A DNA stretch of 64,000 nucleotides from Betaproteobacteria bacterium (GTDB lineage Bacteria > Pseudomonadota > Gammaproteobacteria > Burkholderiales > SG8-39), in the NCBI GenBank assembly GCA_016713125.1, contig JADJPT010000001.1, forward strand, positions 248,001 to 312,000, in the 5' to 3' direction. The position numbers were made by a program, and so were the translations under genes. The notes under the pieces are model-generated. The model was not told the origin of the DNA. It worked only from the letters and a program-made list of their open reading frames with translations, and did no database searches. This document shows positions 20,865 through 29,303 of the stretch, in pieces. The first letter of the stretch is position 1, and each line of letters opens with the position of its first letter.

Positions 20865-22841
20865 ATGATTCATAAGCGATTTTGCGGATTGGCCCGGACA
20901 TCGGCGCTGGCTGCTGCGCTGGCCGCCGTTGTGCACGCGCCCGGCCTGCACGCGGCGCCCGCACGCGGTGCCGGTGCCGACCAGGCGGTGCTGGCCGCGC
21001 AGGCTGCGTTCCGCGCCGGCGATGCGCTCAAGCTCGCGCGCCAGTCTGCCGCCCTCGAGGGCCATGTGCTCAAGCCCTATGCCGAGTACTGGCGTCTAAA
21101 GCTGCGCCTGGACGAGATGCCCTCGACCGAGGTGCGCGCCTATCTCGCCGCCTACCCGGGCAGCTACCTGGCCGACCGCCTGCGCGCCGACTGGCTCAGG
21201 GAGCTCGGCAAGCGGCGCGAATGGCAGACCTTCGACCTCGAACTCGCGCCGCTGGTGGTGGACGATGCCGACATCCGCTGCCATGCGCTGGCCTCGCGCC
21301 TGGCGCGCAAGGACGAGTCGGCATTCGAAGAGGTGGGACAGTACTGGCTGGAGGCGCGCGAGCTGCCCGAGGGCTGCGTGGCCGTGGCCGAGGCGCAGAT
21401 GGCGCGCGGCAAGCTGGGCACGAACCAGGTCTGGCAGCGCGTGCGCCTGCTGCTCGAAGCCGGGCAGACCGCCGCCGCGCGGCGCGCGATGGGCTGGCTG
21501 CCGGCCGGCGAGCAACCCGAAGCCGAGCTGTTCAATCTCGCCGCGACCAATCCTGCGCGCCTGATCGCCAACCCTCCCGCCGACCTGGGTCGGCGTCCCG
21601 CACGCGAGATGCTGATCTACGCGCTTTCGCGCCACGCGCGCAGCGACCCGCGCGCGGCGGCCGAGGCGCTCGAAAAGCGCCTCGGCGAACAACTGCCGGC
21701 AGCCGAGCGCGCCTATGTCTGGGGCCGGGTCGCCCACGAGGCCGCCAAGCGCCACCTGCCCGAGGCCATGAAATGGTACGAGCAGGCCGGCAACGCCGCG
21801 CTGGGCGACGAGGCGCTGGCCTGGAGGGCGCGTGCCGCACTGCGCGCCGGACGCTGGCCGGTGGTGCTCGAGTCGATCGACGCGATGTCGGTGGCCGCGC
21901 ATGCCGATCCGGCCTGGACGTACTGGTACGGCCGTGGCCTGGCGGCGCAGGGCAAGGCCGAGGGTGCGCGTGCGAATTTCCTGCGCATTTCCGGTCAGCC
22001 GAACTTCTACGGCCAGCTCGCCGGCGAGGAACTCGGCCAGCAGGCCGGCCTGCCGGCCACCCTGCATCAGCCCGGCGAGGCCGAAATGCTGAAGGCGCGC
22101 GACAACCCGGGCCTGGCGCGCGCCATGGAGCTGTACCGGCTGAACCTGCGCACCGAGGCCACGCGCGAATGGTTCTTCACCATCCGCAGCATGGACGACC
22201 AGCAGTTGCTGGCCGCCGCCGAGCTGGCGCGCCGTGCCGGGCTCTACGACCGCGTGATCAACACCGCGGATCGCACCGGCGCGCTGCACAACTTCGGCAT
22301 GCGCTATCTGGCGCCTTTCCGCGAGGTGTTCCGCGAGTACGCCAGGACCTTCGACATCGAGGAGGCCTGGCTGTTCGGCCTGACGCGCCAGGAGAGCCGC
22401 TTCATCGCCAACGCCCGGTCCTCGGCCGGCGCCCAGGGCCTGATGCAGCTGATGCCGGCCACCGCGCGCTGGGTGGCCAGGAAGGCCGGCCTGGCCGACT
22501 TCCACCCCGGTCGCGTCACCGACGTGCAGACCAACGTCACGCTGGGCGCGCGTTACCTGAAGATGGTGCTCGACGAACTCGGCCATCCGGTGATGGCCTC
22601 CGCCGCGTACAACGCCGGCCCCGGCCGCGCGCGCCGCTGGCGCGACGTCAAGCCGCTCGAGGGCGCGATCTACGCCGAGACCATCCCGTTCAACGAGACC
22701 CGCGACTACGTGAAGAAGGTGATGTCCAACACCGTGTACTACTCCATGCTGCTCGACGGCAAGTCGGAGCCGCTGAAGGCGCGGCTGGGCACCGTCCCCG
22801 CGAAGGCGTCGGGCGAACGCGTCAACGAAGAACTACCGTAG
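20865..22841 (+). CDS. slt: soluble lytic murein transglycosylase
   Basis: 658 residues. An N-terminal signal peptide (residues 1-31) is followed by a long helical superhelix domain rich in Ala/Leu repeats. The C-terminal SLT domain carries the catalytic Glu in LTRQESRFIANARSSAGAQG, then LMQLMPATARWVA and AYNAGPGRARRW. It cleaves the MurNAc-GlcNAc bond in the periplasm with anhydro-muropeptide formation. No ribosome site is visible before the ATG; the -10-like TATGCT ends seven bases upstream, so the mRNA may be leaderless. Confidence 0.93.
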   Translation: MIHKRFCGLARTSALAAALAAVVHAPGLHAAPARGAGADQAVLAAQAAFRAGDALKLARQSAALEGHVLKPYAEYWRLKLRLDEMPSTEVRAYLAAYPGSYLADRLRADWLRELGKRREWQTFDLELAPLVVDDADIRCHALASRLARKDESAFEEVGQYWLEARELPEGCVAVAEAQMARGKLGTNQVWQRVRLLLEAGQTAAARRAMGWLPAGEQPEAELFNLAATNPARLIANPPADLGRRPAREMLIYALSRHARSDPRAAAEALEKRLGEQLPAAERAYVWGRVAHEAAKRHLPEAMKWYEQAGNAALGDEALAWRARAALRAGRWPVVLESIDAMSVAAHADPAWTYWYGRGLAAQGKAEGARANFLRISGQPNFYGQLAGEELGQQAGLPATLHQPGEAEMLKARDNPGLARAMELYRLNLRTEATREWFFTIRSMDDQQLLAAAELARRAGLYDRVINTADRTGALHNFGMRYLAPFREVFREYARTFDIEEAWLFGLTRQESRFIANARSSAGAQGLMQLMPATARWVARKAGLADFHPGRVTDVQTNVTLGARYLKMVLDELGHPVMASAAYNAGPGRARRWRDVKPLEGAIYAETIPFNETRDYVKKVMSNTVYYSMLLDGKSEPLKARLGTVPAKASGERVNEELP

Positions 22842-22854
22842 GCCGAGAACCTCC

Positions 22855-23826
22855 ATGAAACACGTGAACATCCTGGTCCTGGGCGGCACCGGCTTCATCG
22901 GCCGCCAGATCGTCGCCCTGCTCGCCGCGCGCGGCGCGCGCGTCACCGTGCCCACCCGCCGGCGCGATCGCGCCCGCCACCTGATCCTGCTGCCCACCGT
23001 CGACGTGGTCGAGGCCGACGTGAGCCGGCCCGGCGTGCTCGAGGCGCTGGCCCCGGGCCACGACGCAGTGATCAACCTGGTCGGCGTGCTGCACAGCCGC
23101 CCCGCCGATCCGGCCGGACTGGGCGGCGAGCGCTACGGCGAGGATTTCTTCCGCGCCCATGTCGAGCTGCCGCAGCATGTCGTGAATGCCTGCCGCGTCG
23201 CCGGCGTGAGGCGCGTGCTGCACATGAGCGCGCTGGGCGCCGCGCAGGATGCGCCCAGCGAATACCTGCGCTCCAAGGGCGTGGGCGAGCGCGCCATGCT
23301 GGCCGCCGAAGACCTCGAGGTCACCGCGTTCCGGCCTTCGGTGGTGTTCGGTCCCGGCGATGCCTTCCTGAACACCTTCGCGGCGCTGTCCGCCTGGACG
23401 CCGCTGATGGCCGTGGCCTCGCCCGAGGCGCGCTTCCAGCCGGTGTACGTGGGCGACGTGGCGCAGGCCTTCGTGCACGCGCTCGACGATCGCGACGCCA
23501 TCGGCCGCTGCTACGACCTGGTCGGCCCGCGCGTCCTCACGTTGCGCGAGCTGGTGCGCTATGCCTGCCAGGCCTGCGGTCGCCGCCGTCCGGTGCTGGG
23601 CCTGGGGCCGCTGCTGTCCTCGCTGCAGGCGCGCGTGCTGGAGAAGCTGCCCGGTGCGCTGCTCACGCGCGACAATCTGCGCTCCATGCAGGTCGACAAC
23701 GTGAGCGACGCGCCGCTGCCCTTCGGCCTGCGCGCCACGCCCATGGAGGCCGTGGTGCCCGGCTACCTCGGGCATGTCGCACCGAAGGAGCGATACGGCA
23801 CGCTGAGGCTGAGAGCGAAGCGGTGA
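22855..23826 (+). CDS. complex I NDUFA9-like NAD(P)-binding protein
   Basis: 323 residues of atypical short-chain dehydrogenase fold. The nucleotide-binding loop is GGTGFIGRQI (10-19), with the family segments DAVINLVGVLHSRP, RVLHMSALGA and SEYLRSKGVGERAML. The catalytic Tyr/Lys pair is YLRSK. Bacterial homologues are annotated after the NDUFA9 accessory subunit, but a role in respiratory complex I is not shown. It starts 13 bases after slt and overlaps the following GST gene by four bases (GTGA). Confidence 0.88.
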   Translation: MKHVNILVLGGTGFIGRQIVALLAARGARVTVPTRRRDRARHLILLPTVDVVEADVSRPGVLEALAPGHDAVINLVGVLHSRPADPAGLGGERYGEDFFRAHVELPQHVVNACRVAGVRRVLHMSALGAAQDAPSEYLRSKGVGERAMLAAEDLEVTAFRPSVVFGPGDAFLNTFAALSAWTPLMAVASPEARFQPVYVGDVAQAFVHALDDRDAIGRCYDLVGPRVLTLRELVRYACQACGRRRPVLGLGPLLSSLQARVLEKLPGALLTRDNLRSMQVDNVSDAPLPFGLRATPMEAVVPGYLGHVAPKERYGTLRLRAKR

Positions 23827-24467
23827 AGCTGGTCATCGGCAACAAGAACTATTCGTCCTGGTCGCTGCGCCCCTGGCTGGCGATGAAGGTCGCGGGCATC
23901 GCGTTCGAGGAGGAGCGCATCCCGCTCTACCTGCCGGAATCCAAGGCGCGCATCCTGGCCGTGAACCCGGCGGGCAAGGTGCCCTGCCTGGTGGACGGCG
24001 CGCTGCGCGTCTGGGACTCGCTGTCGATCCTCGAGTACCTGGCCGAAACGCATCCGCAGTTGTGGCCCGCGGATCGCGCGGCGCGCGCCCTGGCGCGCTC
24101 GGTTTCGGCCGAGATGCACTCGGGTTTCGCGCAATTGCGCACGCACATGAGCATGAACATACGCCGCAGCCTGCCGGGCCGCGGCCGCACGCCGGAGTCC
24201 CTGGCCGAGGCCGCGCGCATCATGGCGCTGTGGAGCGACTGTCGCGCGCGCCACGGCGCCGGCGGGCCCTTTCTGTTCGGCGCCTTCAGCAACGCCGATG
24301 CGATGTATGCGCCGGTGGTGCTGCGCTTTCGCACCTACGCGGTCGAGCTGCCGCCGGACTGCGACGCCTACGCGCAGGCCGTGCTCGCCCTGCCCGCCAT
24401 GCGCGAGTGGATCGCCGCGGCCGAGCGGGAAACCGAATCCATCCCGCAGTTCGAGCAGTATCCCTAG
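23823..24467 (+). CDS. glutathione S-transferase family protein
   Basis: 214 residues with a thioredoxin-like N-terminal domain (NKNYSSWSLRPWLAMKVAGI, where SSWS holds the usual active Ser position; glutathione-binding GKVPCLVDG and DSLSILEYLAE) and a helical C-terminal domain. The GTG start overlaps the previous stop codon, indicating translational coupling. The substrate is unknown. Confidence 0.88.
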   Translation: MKLVIGNKNYSSWSLRPWLAMKVAGIAFEEERIPLYLPESKARILAVNPAGKVPCLVDGALRVWDSLSILEYLAETHPQLWPADRAARALARSVSAEMHSGFAQLRTHMSMNIRRSLPGRGRTPESLAEAARIMALWSDCRARHGAGGPFLFGAFSNADAMYAPVVLRFRTYAVELPPDCDAYAQAVLALPAMREWIAAAERETESIPQFEQYP

Positions 24468-24470
24468 AGC

Positions 24471-25124
24471 GTGGACTACGCCGACGGCTCGTTGTCCGCC
24501 GGCTTGCTGATCGCAAGCTGGCTGCCGCTGCTGGTGCTGGCCCTGTGGCTGCCGCCCTGGCGCGTGCTGCCGCGTGCGCGCCTGGGCCTGTGGCTGGCGG
24601 CCGGCACGCTGCTGGCGGCGCTATGGATGCTGCGCGCCAGCGTGACGCCGGGGCTGACGCTGCATTTCCTCGGCGCCGCCCTGCTGTACCTGATGTTCGG
24701 CGCGCTGCCGGCGATCTGGGGCGTGGCGTTCGCCGCGCTGCTGGTGGCCGGCCTGGGGGTGAGCGGTTTCGAAGGCCTGGCGCTCACGGTGCTGGCCGCC
24801 GGCGCGCTGCCGGTGGGTGTGGTGCATGCCATGCGCCTGGGCGCCGAACGCTGGCTGCCGCCCAATCCCTTCGTGTACTTCTTCTTCGTCGCCTTTCTCG
24901 GCGGCGCGCTGTCCATGGCCGCCGCCGGCGCCGCCAGCACCCTGCTGCACGCGCTGGCCGGCCACGCCAGCCTGGCGCAACTCGCCTCCGGCTATCTGCC
25001 CTACACCCTGCTGCTCGGCTGGGGGGAGGCCTTCCTGACCGGCATGCTGGCCACCATCTTCGTGGTCTACCGGCGCGAATGGATCCTCACCTTCGACGAC
25101 GCGCGCTGGCTGCGTCGCCGCTGA
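24471..25124 (+). CDS. predicted multi-pass membrane protein (CbiM/ECF permease-like, COG3235 type)
   Basis: 217 residues with about six hydrophobic spans. GTG at 24471 is the start, three bases after the GST stop. The segments LHFLGAALLYLMFGALPAIW, PNPFVYFFFVAFLGGALS and GWGEAFLTGMLATIFVVYRR match an uncharacterised membrane family distantly related to CbiM-like ECF transporter permeases. The His in LHFLGA and the Glu in GWGEAF are at positions typical of that fold. Metal or vitamin transport is only an inference. Confidence 0.72.
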   Translation: MDYADGSLSAGLLIASWLPLLVLALWLPPWRVLPRARLGLWLAAGTLLAALWMLRASVTPGLTLHFLGAALLYLMFGALPAIWGVAFAALLVAGLGVSGFEGLALTVLAAGALPVGVVHAMRLGAERWLPPNPFVYFFFVAFLGGALSMAAAGAASTLLHALAGHASLAQLASGYLPYTLLLGWGEAFLTGMLATIFVVYRREWILTFDDARWLRRR

Positions 25125-25137
25125 TCATGGGTGCGGC

Positions 25138-26285
25138 GTGAAGGCCTATGTGGTGGGCGGCGCGGTGCGTGACGCGCTGCTCGGCCTGCCCGACGCCGAT
25201 CGCGACTGGGTGGTGGTGGGCGCCACGCCCGAGGCGATGACGGCGCAGGGCTACACGCCGGTGGGCCGCGACTTTCCGGTGTTCCTGCACCCGCGCACGC
25301 ACGAGGAGTACGCGCTGGCGCGTACCGAAAGGAAGAGCGGGCGCGGCTACCGCGGCTTCACGGTCTATGCCGCGCCCGACGTCACGCTGGAAGAAGACCT
25401 GCGCAGGCGCGACCTGACCATCAACGCCATGGCGCGCGGCGAGGACGGCACCCTGATCGATCCCTACGGCGGGCAGGACGACCTGCGCGCCGGTCTGCTG
25501 CGCCACGTGAGCGAGGCCTTCGCCGAGGACCCGGTGCGCATCCTGCGCGTGGCGCGGTTCGCGGCGCGCTTCCGCTTCACCGTTGCCGAGGAGACCCTGG
25601 CGCGCTGATGCAGTCGATGGTGGCCGCCGGCGAGGCGGATTTCCTGGTGGCCGAGCGCGTCTGGCAGGAGTTCGCGCGCGGCCTGACGGAGCGCCACCCC
25701 GAGGAAATGATCTACGTGCTCGAGCGCTGCGGGGCGCTGGCGCGCCTGGCGCCCGAGTTGCATGCCGTCTTCGCCGGCGAGGCGCGCGTTGCGGCGCTGC
25801 AGGCCCTGGCACGCGCGTCTGCGCCGCACGGCGACCCGGACGGCGGCGACGCCGCGCCGCTGGCGGTGCGCTTCGCCACGCTGGCCTGGTTCGCCGCGCC
25901 GGATTCGGCGCAGGACTGCGAACGCGGCCTGGCGGCGCTGTGCGAGCGCCTGCGCGCGCCGCTGGAGGTGCGCGACCTCGCGGTGCTGGTCTGCCGTTGC
26001 CGCGCCGGGCTGCGCGCGGCCGCCGGCGCCGATGCCGCGGCGCTGCTCACCTTGCTGAAGCTCGCCGACGCCTTTCGTCGTCGCGAACGCCTGGAGGGTC
26101 TGCTGGCCGCGGCCGTCGCCGCGGAGCCCGGACTGGCCGCCGGCGCGGCGCGACTGCGCCTGGCCTGCACCGCTGCGGCCGGCGTCGACGCCGGCGCGGT
26201 GGCGCGCGCTGCCGGGGAACCGGCGCGCATCCCCGCGGCGCTGGATGCGGCACGCACCGCGGCGATCGCCGCCGCGGCAGGCTAG
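25138..26285 (+). CDS. cca: CCA-adding tRNA nucleotidyltransferase, frameshifted, HD domain degenerate
   Basis: GTG 25138 opens MKAYVVGGAVRDALLGLPDA, followed by RDFPVFLHPRTHEEYALART and RRRDLTINAMA, the class II nucleotidyltransferase core that adds CCA to tRNA 3' ends. The frame stops at 25608 after EETLAR; one base is missing just before CTGATGCAG, and the next frame continues MQSMVAAGEADFLVAERVWQ to 26285. Where related Cca proteins have a HD phosphohydrolase motif (HDLGKG), this one reads ATLAWFAAPDS, so the phosphatase/phosphodiesterase activity is probably absent. Confidence 0.88.
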
Positions 26286-26326
26286 ACGCGGCGCGTCGGG
26301 AAGGTGCGCGGCAAAGGCGCGTGCGG

Positions 26327-26524
26327 CTAGAAGAAGCGGCCGATCAGCCAGGCGATGAAGCCCAGCAGCAGGGTGCTGGCCAGCGGCAGGAAGATGTCCT
26401 TGCCGGCCACCGTGAAGCGCATGTCGCCGGGGATCCGGCCGATGCCCAGCAGACGCGCCAGCGCAGGCATGGCGATCGACAGCACGATCAGCGCGAGCAG
26501 GGTGGTGAACAGCCATTTCAGCAT
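26327..26524 (-). CDS. DUF2905 small membrane protein
   Basis: 65 residues from ATG 26524. Two hydrophobic segments (residues 4-23 and about 44-62) flank LGIGRIPGDMRFTVAGKDIF, the signature of this conserved two-span family. Function unknown. It lies between cca and the divergent GST gene. Confidence 0.85.
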   Translation of the reverse strand: MLKWLFTTLLALIVLSIAMPALARLLGIGRIPGDMRFTVAGKDIFLPLASTLLLGFIAWLIGRFF

Positions 26525-26576
26525 GGGCTCAGGATAAACTGCGCGCTCCCCCACAGCAAACGAGCAGAGCGCCTTC

Positions 26577-27197
26577 ATGATCGACCTGTACACCTGGACC
26601 ACGCCCAACGGCCGCAAGGTCTCCGTGATGCTCGAGGAATGCGGCCTCGCGTACAACACGCATCCGGTGAACATCGGCAAGAACGAGCAGTTCAAGCCGG
26701 AGTTCCTGGCCATGAACCCCAACCACCGCATCCCGGTGATCGTCGATTCGCAGGGTCCGGACGGCAAGCCGATCACGCTGTTCGAATCGGGCGCCATCCT
26801 CGTCTACCTGGCCGGCAAGACCGGCAGGTTCCTGCCGGCGGCCGACCGCGACAGGTACATCGCGCTGCAGTGGCTGATGTTCCAGATGGGCGGCGTCGGT
26901 CCGATGTTCGGCCAGGCCCACCATTTCCTGCGCTCGGCCCCCGAGCAGGTGCCCTACGGCATCAAGCGCTACACGGACGAGGCGCGGCGCCTGTACGGCG
27001 TGCTGGAAAAGCGCCTGTCGCAGGCGCCCTTCCTGGCCGGCGAGTACTCGATCGCCGACATCGCCACCTACCCGTGGATCGCGCGCCACGAGTGGCACAA
27101 GGTCGACCTGGCCGATTTCCCCGCGGTGAAGCGCTGGTACGACACCATCGGCCGCCGCCCGGCGGTGGTGCGCGGCATGGCGGTGCCCGCGGTGTAG
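26577..27197 (+). CDS. yfcG: glutathione S-transferase, YfcG/nu-class type
   Basis: 206 residues. The N-terminal thioredoxin-like domain has the nu-class active segment YTWTTPNGRKVSVMLEECGL, with Thr/Asn in place of a catalytic Cys, then NPNHRIPVIVD and FESGAILVYLAGKTGRFLP. The C-terminal helical domain ends with the N-capping segment YSIADIATYPWI. YfcG-type enzymes reduce disulfides using two bound glutathiones. It converges with a cytochrome c gene. Confidence 0.88.
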   Translation: MIDLYTWTTPNGRKVSVMLEECGLAYNTHPVNIGKNEQFKPEFLAMNPNHRIPVIVDSQGPDGKPITLFESGAILVYLAGKTGRFLPAADRDRYIALQWLMFQMGGVGPMFGQAHHFLRSAPEQVPYGIKRYTDEARRLYGVLEKRLSQAPFLAGEYSIADIATYPWIARHEWHKVDLADFPAVKRWYDTIGRRPAVVRGMAVPAV

Positions 27198-27202
27198 TCT
27201 AG

Positions 27203-27857
27203 CTAGGGTTTCCTTGCGTATCTCGCAAGGAAACCGTTGATGTCCTCGATGCGCAACTGCGGTTCGCCCTTGACCGGTTGCGAGCCGACCACGCGGTTCA
27301 TCCATTCCATGTTCTTCTGCATGCGCGCCACCACCGCGGGCCATTCGCGCGCGGTGTGGCGCTGCGGATCGGGCAGCACATGGCATTGCTGGCAGGCGAG
27401 GCGGAACGGCTCGGCGGCCGGCGTATTCACGGCCGGGATCTTCTTCGCGTCCAGCGGCAGCTGCGCATGACGCTGCAGATAGGCGAGCAGCGCGACGGAT
27501 TCATCCGCCGCGGGCGCCTGCACGCCGGCCATCATCTCCTGCATCAGCCTGCCCATGTTGCCGCGGCCCTGCATGCGCAGCACCTTGCGCTCGTAGATGC
27601 GCGGCCACTTCTGCGCGTCGTGCATGGCCGGGTTGGCGAGGTTGTGGCACTGCACGCAGAACTTCAGCGTGAGCTGCGCCCCGCGCGAGGCGGGCTCGGG
27701 CAGCATGGCCGGCGCGTAGCCCGGCGGCAGGATGAGCTCGAGCATGGGGCCGTGCGGGCTGGCGGCCCAGCGCGCGCGGACGCTCTCCAGCTCGTCGGCC
27801 GGTGCGGCGGACGCGCTGGCCCGCGGCGGCGAGCAGGACGAGGAAAGCGACGCGCAT
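27203..27857 (-). CDS. periplasmic di-haem cytochrome c-like protein, frameshifted in signal peptide
   Basis: The ATG at 27857 gives a signal peptide (MRVAFLVLLAAA). One extra G in a GCGGGCC run near 27820 throws the frame. Removing it yields ASASAAPADELESV and a mature protein with two haem-binding CxxCH sites, FCVQCHNLAN and ACQQCHVLPD. This fits a soluble c-type cytochrome of about 200 residues. Partner enzymes are not nearby. The C-terminal codons form a perfect hairpin. Confidence 0.8.
27207..27235. repeat. perfect 12-bp hairpin at convergent gene ends
   Basis: GGTTTCCTTGCG, a five-base loop, then CGCAAGGAAACC. It overlaps the last codons of the cytochrome gene and lies ten bases after the GST stop codon. 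There is no T run, so it may act as an mRNA 3' barrier or simply reflect coding constraint. Confidence 0.45.
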
Positions 27858-27921
27858 GGCGGAGGATGATAGCCCAGCCGCCTTGCGCCGCGCCGCCGCG
27901 GGACGCGCCCCGCAGTGCGAC

Positions 27922-29151
27922 TCAGAGCGTGTGGCTGCGGTCGCCGCGCGCGTAGCCGGGCAGGGCCGCCGATCCGTCCTTCGCGTCCGCCAGGCCGCGG
28001 CCCACGGCCAGCACCTTGAACAGTTCGCCCATCTCGGCCGGCGACAGGAGCTTCTGCGCCGCCGAGGCCAGCGGCACGTAGGCCTTGAGGTCGCGCGGGT
28101 CGGTGCGCGCCAGCACCTCGGTGATGCCGGCCTCGATCAGAAAGCCGGCCTGGGTGGCGTAGCCCAGCACCTGCAGGCCGGCGTCCTGCGCGGCCAGCGC
28201 GAGCGCGCTGAAGTCGACGTGCGCGGTGATGTCCTGCAGTCCGGGATGGAAGAAGGGGTCGCCGTGCGCGCGATGCCGGTAGTGGCACATCAGCGTGCCG
28301 CTGCTGCGCTGCGCGTGGAAGTACTCGCGAGCGGGAAAGCCGTAGTCGATGGCCAGCAACGCGCCGCATTCCAATGATTCGGCCACGCTGCGCATCCAGC
28401 CGCGCGCGGCCAGCGCGATCTCGGTGCGGTAGGGCGGCACGATGGCATGCCCGGCGGCCAGCGCGTGCGCGGCCTCGAGCAACTCGCCCTGCGCAGGACG
28501 CGCGGCCCACCCCGGCGCACCGTCAGCCCAGCACACGCCACATTCGAGGACACCCTCGGGAGCCCATTCGACGATGCGCACGGGCAGGGCGTCCAGCACC
28601 TCGTTGGCCAGCATGGCGCCGCGAAACGCCGCAGGCAGGCGATCGAGCCAGCGTACGCGTTCGGCCAGCCGGGGCGCGCGCCTGGCGATCTCGGCCTTCT
28701 GCCGCGCGGCCAGTGCGCCGCTGGGTTCGAGGATGGCGTAGCTGTGCGGCACGGCGTCCAGGCGCGCGAGTTCCGCCAGCAGGTCGCCTGCCAGCGCGCC
28801 GGTCCCGGCGCCGAATTCGAGGATGTGCGGCGCGCTGCGCGCCATGATGGCGGCGAGGCTGCGCGCCAGGGTCTGCGCGTACAGCGGACCCAGGCCGGGT
28901 GCCGTGACGAAATCGCCTTCGCGGCCGAACTTGGCCGCGCCGCCGGCGTAATAGCCCAGGCCCGGCGCGTACAGCGCCAGTGCCATGTAGCGGTCGAAGC
29001 CGATCCAGCCGCCGGCCGCGGCGATCTCGGCGCGCATCTGTTCGAGCAGCGCAGCGCTGGCCGCCAGTGCATCCGCCTCGGGCAGCGGCAGGGCGGGAGC
29101 AGGGGCGGCGGGGCGGGGGGGCGGGGACACGGGGCGGGCATCCTCGCGCAT
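27922..29151 (-). CDS. MidA/NDUFAF7-family SAM-dependent methyltransferase
   Basis: 409 residues from ATG 29151. The SAM-binding motif ILEFGAGTGALAGDLL, the family segment RYMALALYAPGLGYYAGG near the N-terminus and MLANEVLDALPVRIVEW identify the MidA family. The mitochondrial homologue methylates an arginine of a complex I subunit; the bacterial role is unproven. It diverges from the fused folM-ttcA gene across a 152-base gap containing TAGAAT at 29156-29161. Confidence 0.88.
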   Translation of the reverse strand: MREDARPVSPPPRPAAPAPALPLPEADALAASAALLEQMRAEIAAAGGWIGFDRYMALALYAPGLGYYAGGAAKFGREGDFVTAPGLGPLYAQTLARSLAAIMARSAPHILEFGAGTGALAGDLLAELARLDAVPHSYAILEPSGALAARQKAEIARRAPRLAERVRWLDRLPAAFRGAMLANEVLDALPVRIVEWAPEGVLECGVCWADGAPGWAARPAQGELLEAAHALAAGHAIVPPYRTEIALAARGWMRSVAESLECGALLAIDYGFPAREYFHAQRSSGTLMCHYRHRAHGDPFFHPGLQDITAHVDFSALALAAQDAGLQVLGYATQAGFLIEAGITEVLARTDPRDLKAYVPLASAAQKLLSPAEMGELFKVLAVGRGLADAKDGSAALPGYARGDRSHTL

Positions 29152-29303
29152 TTGGGTAGAATTCGCAATTGAGCCCGGCAGTCGGGCGCAGATTCCGCAG
29201 TTTGCGCGCAGTCCCGAAGAGTTTGCCGACGAGTTCGCCGCAGAGGCCGGGATTCGCGGCGCCTGCCCGCGCTCTTCGCTTTTGCACCCACAGGCCGCAC
29301 TCC

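Noticed and set aside
27207..27235. Intrinsic terminator between GST and the cytochrome gene
   Set aside because: The hairpin is perfect but no T run follows on either strand, and it lies within coding sequence.
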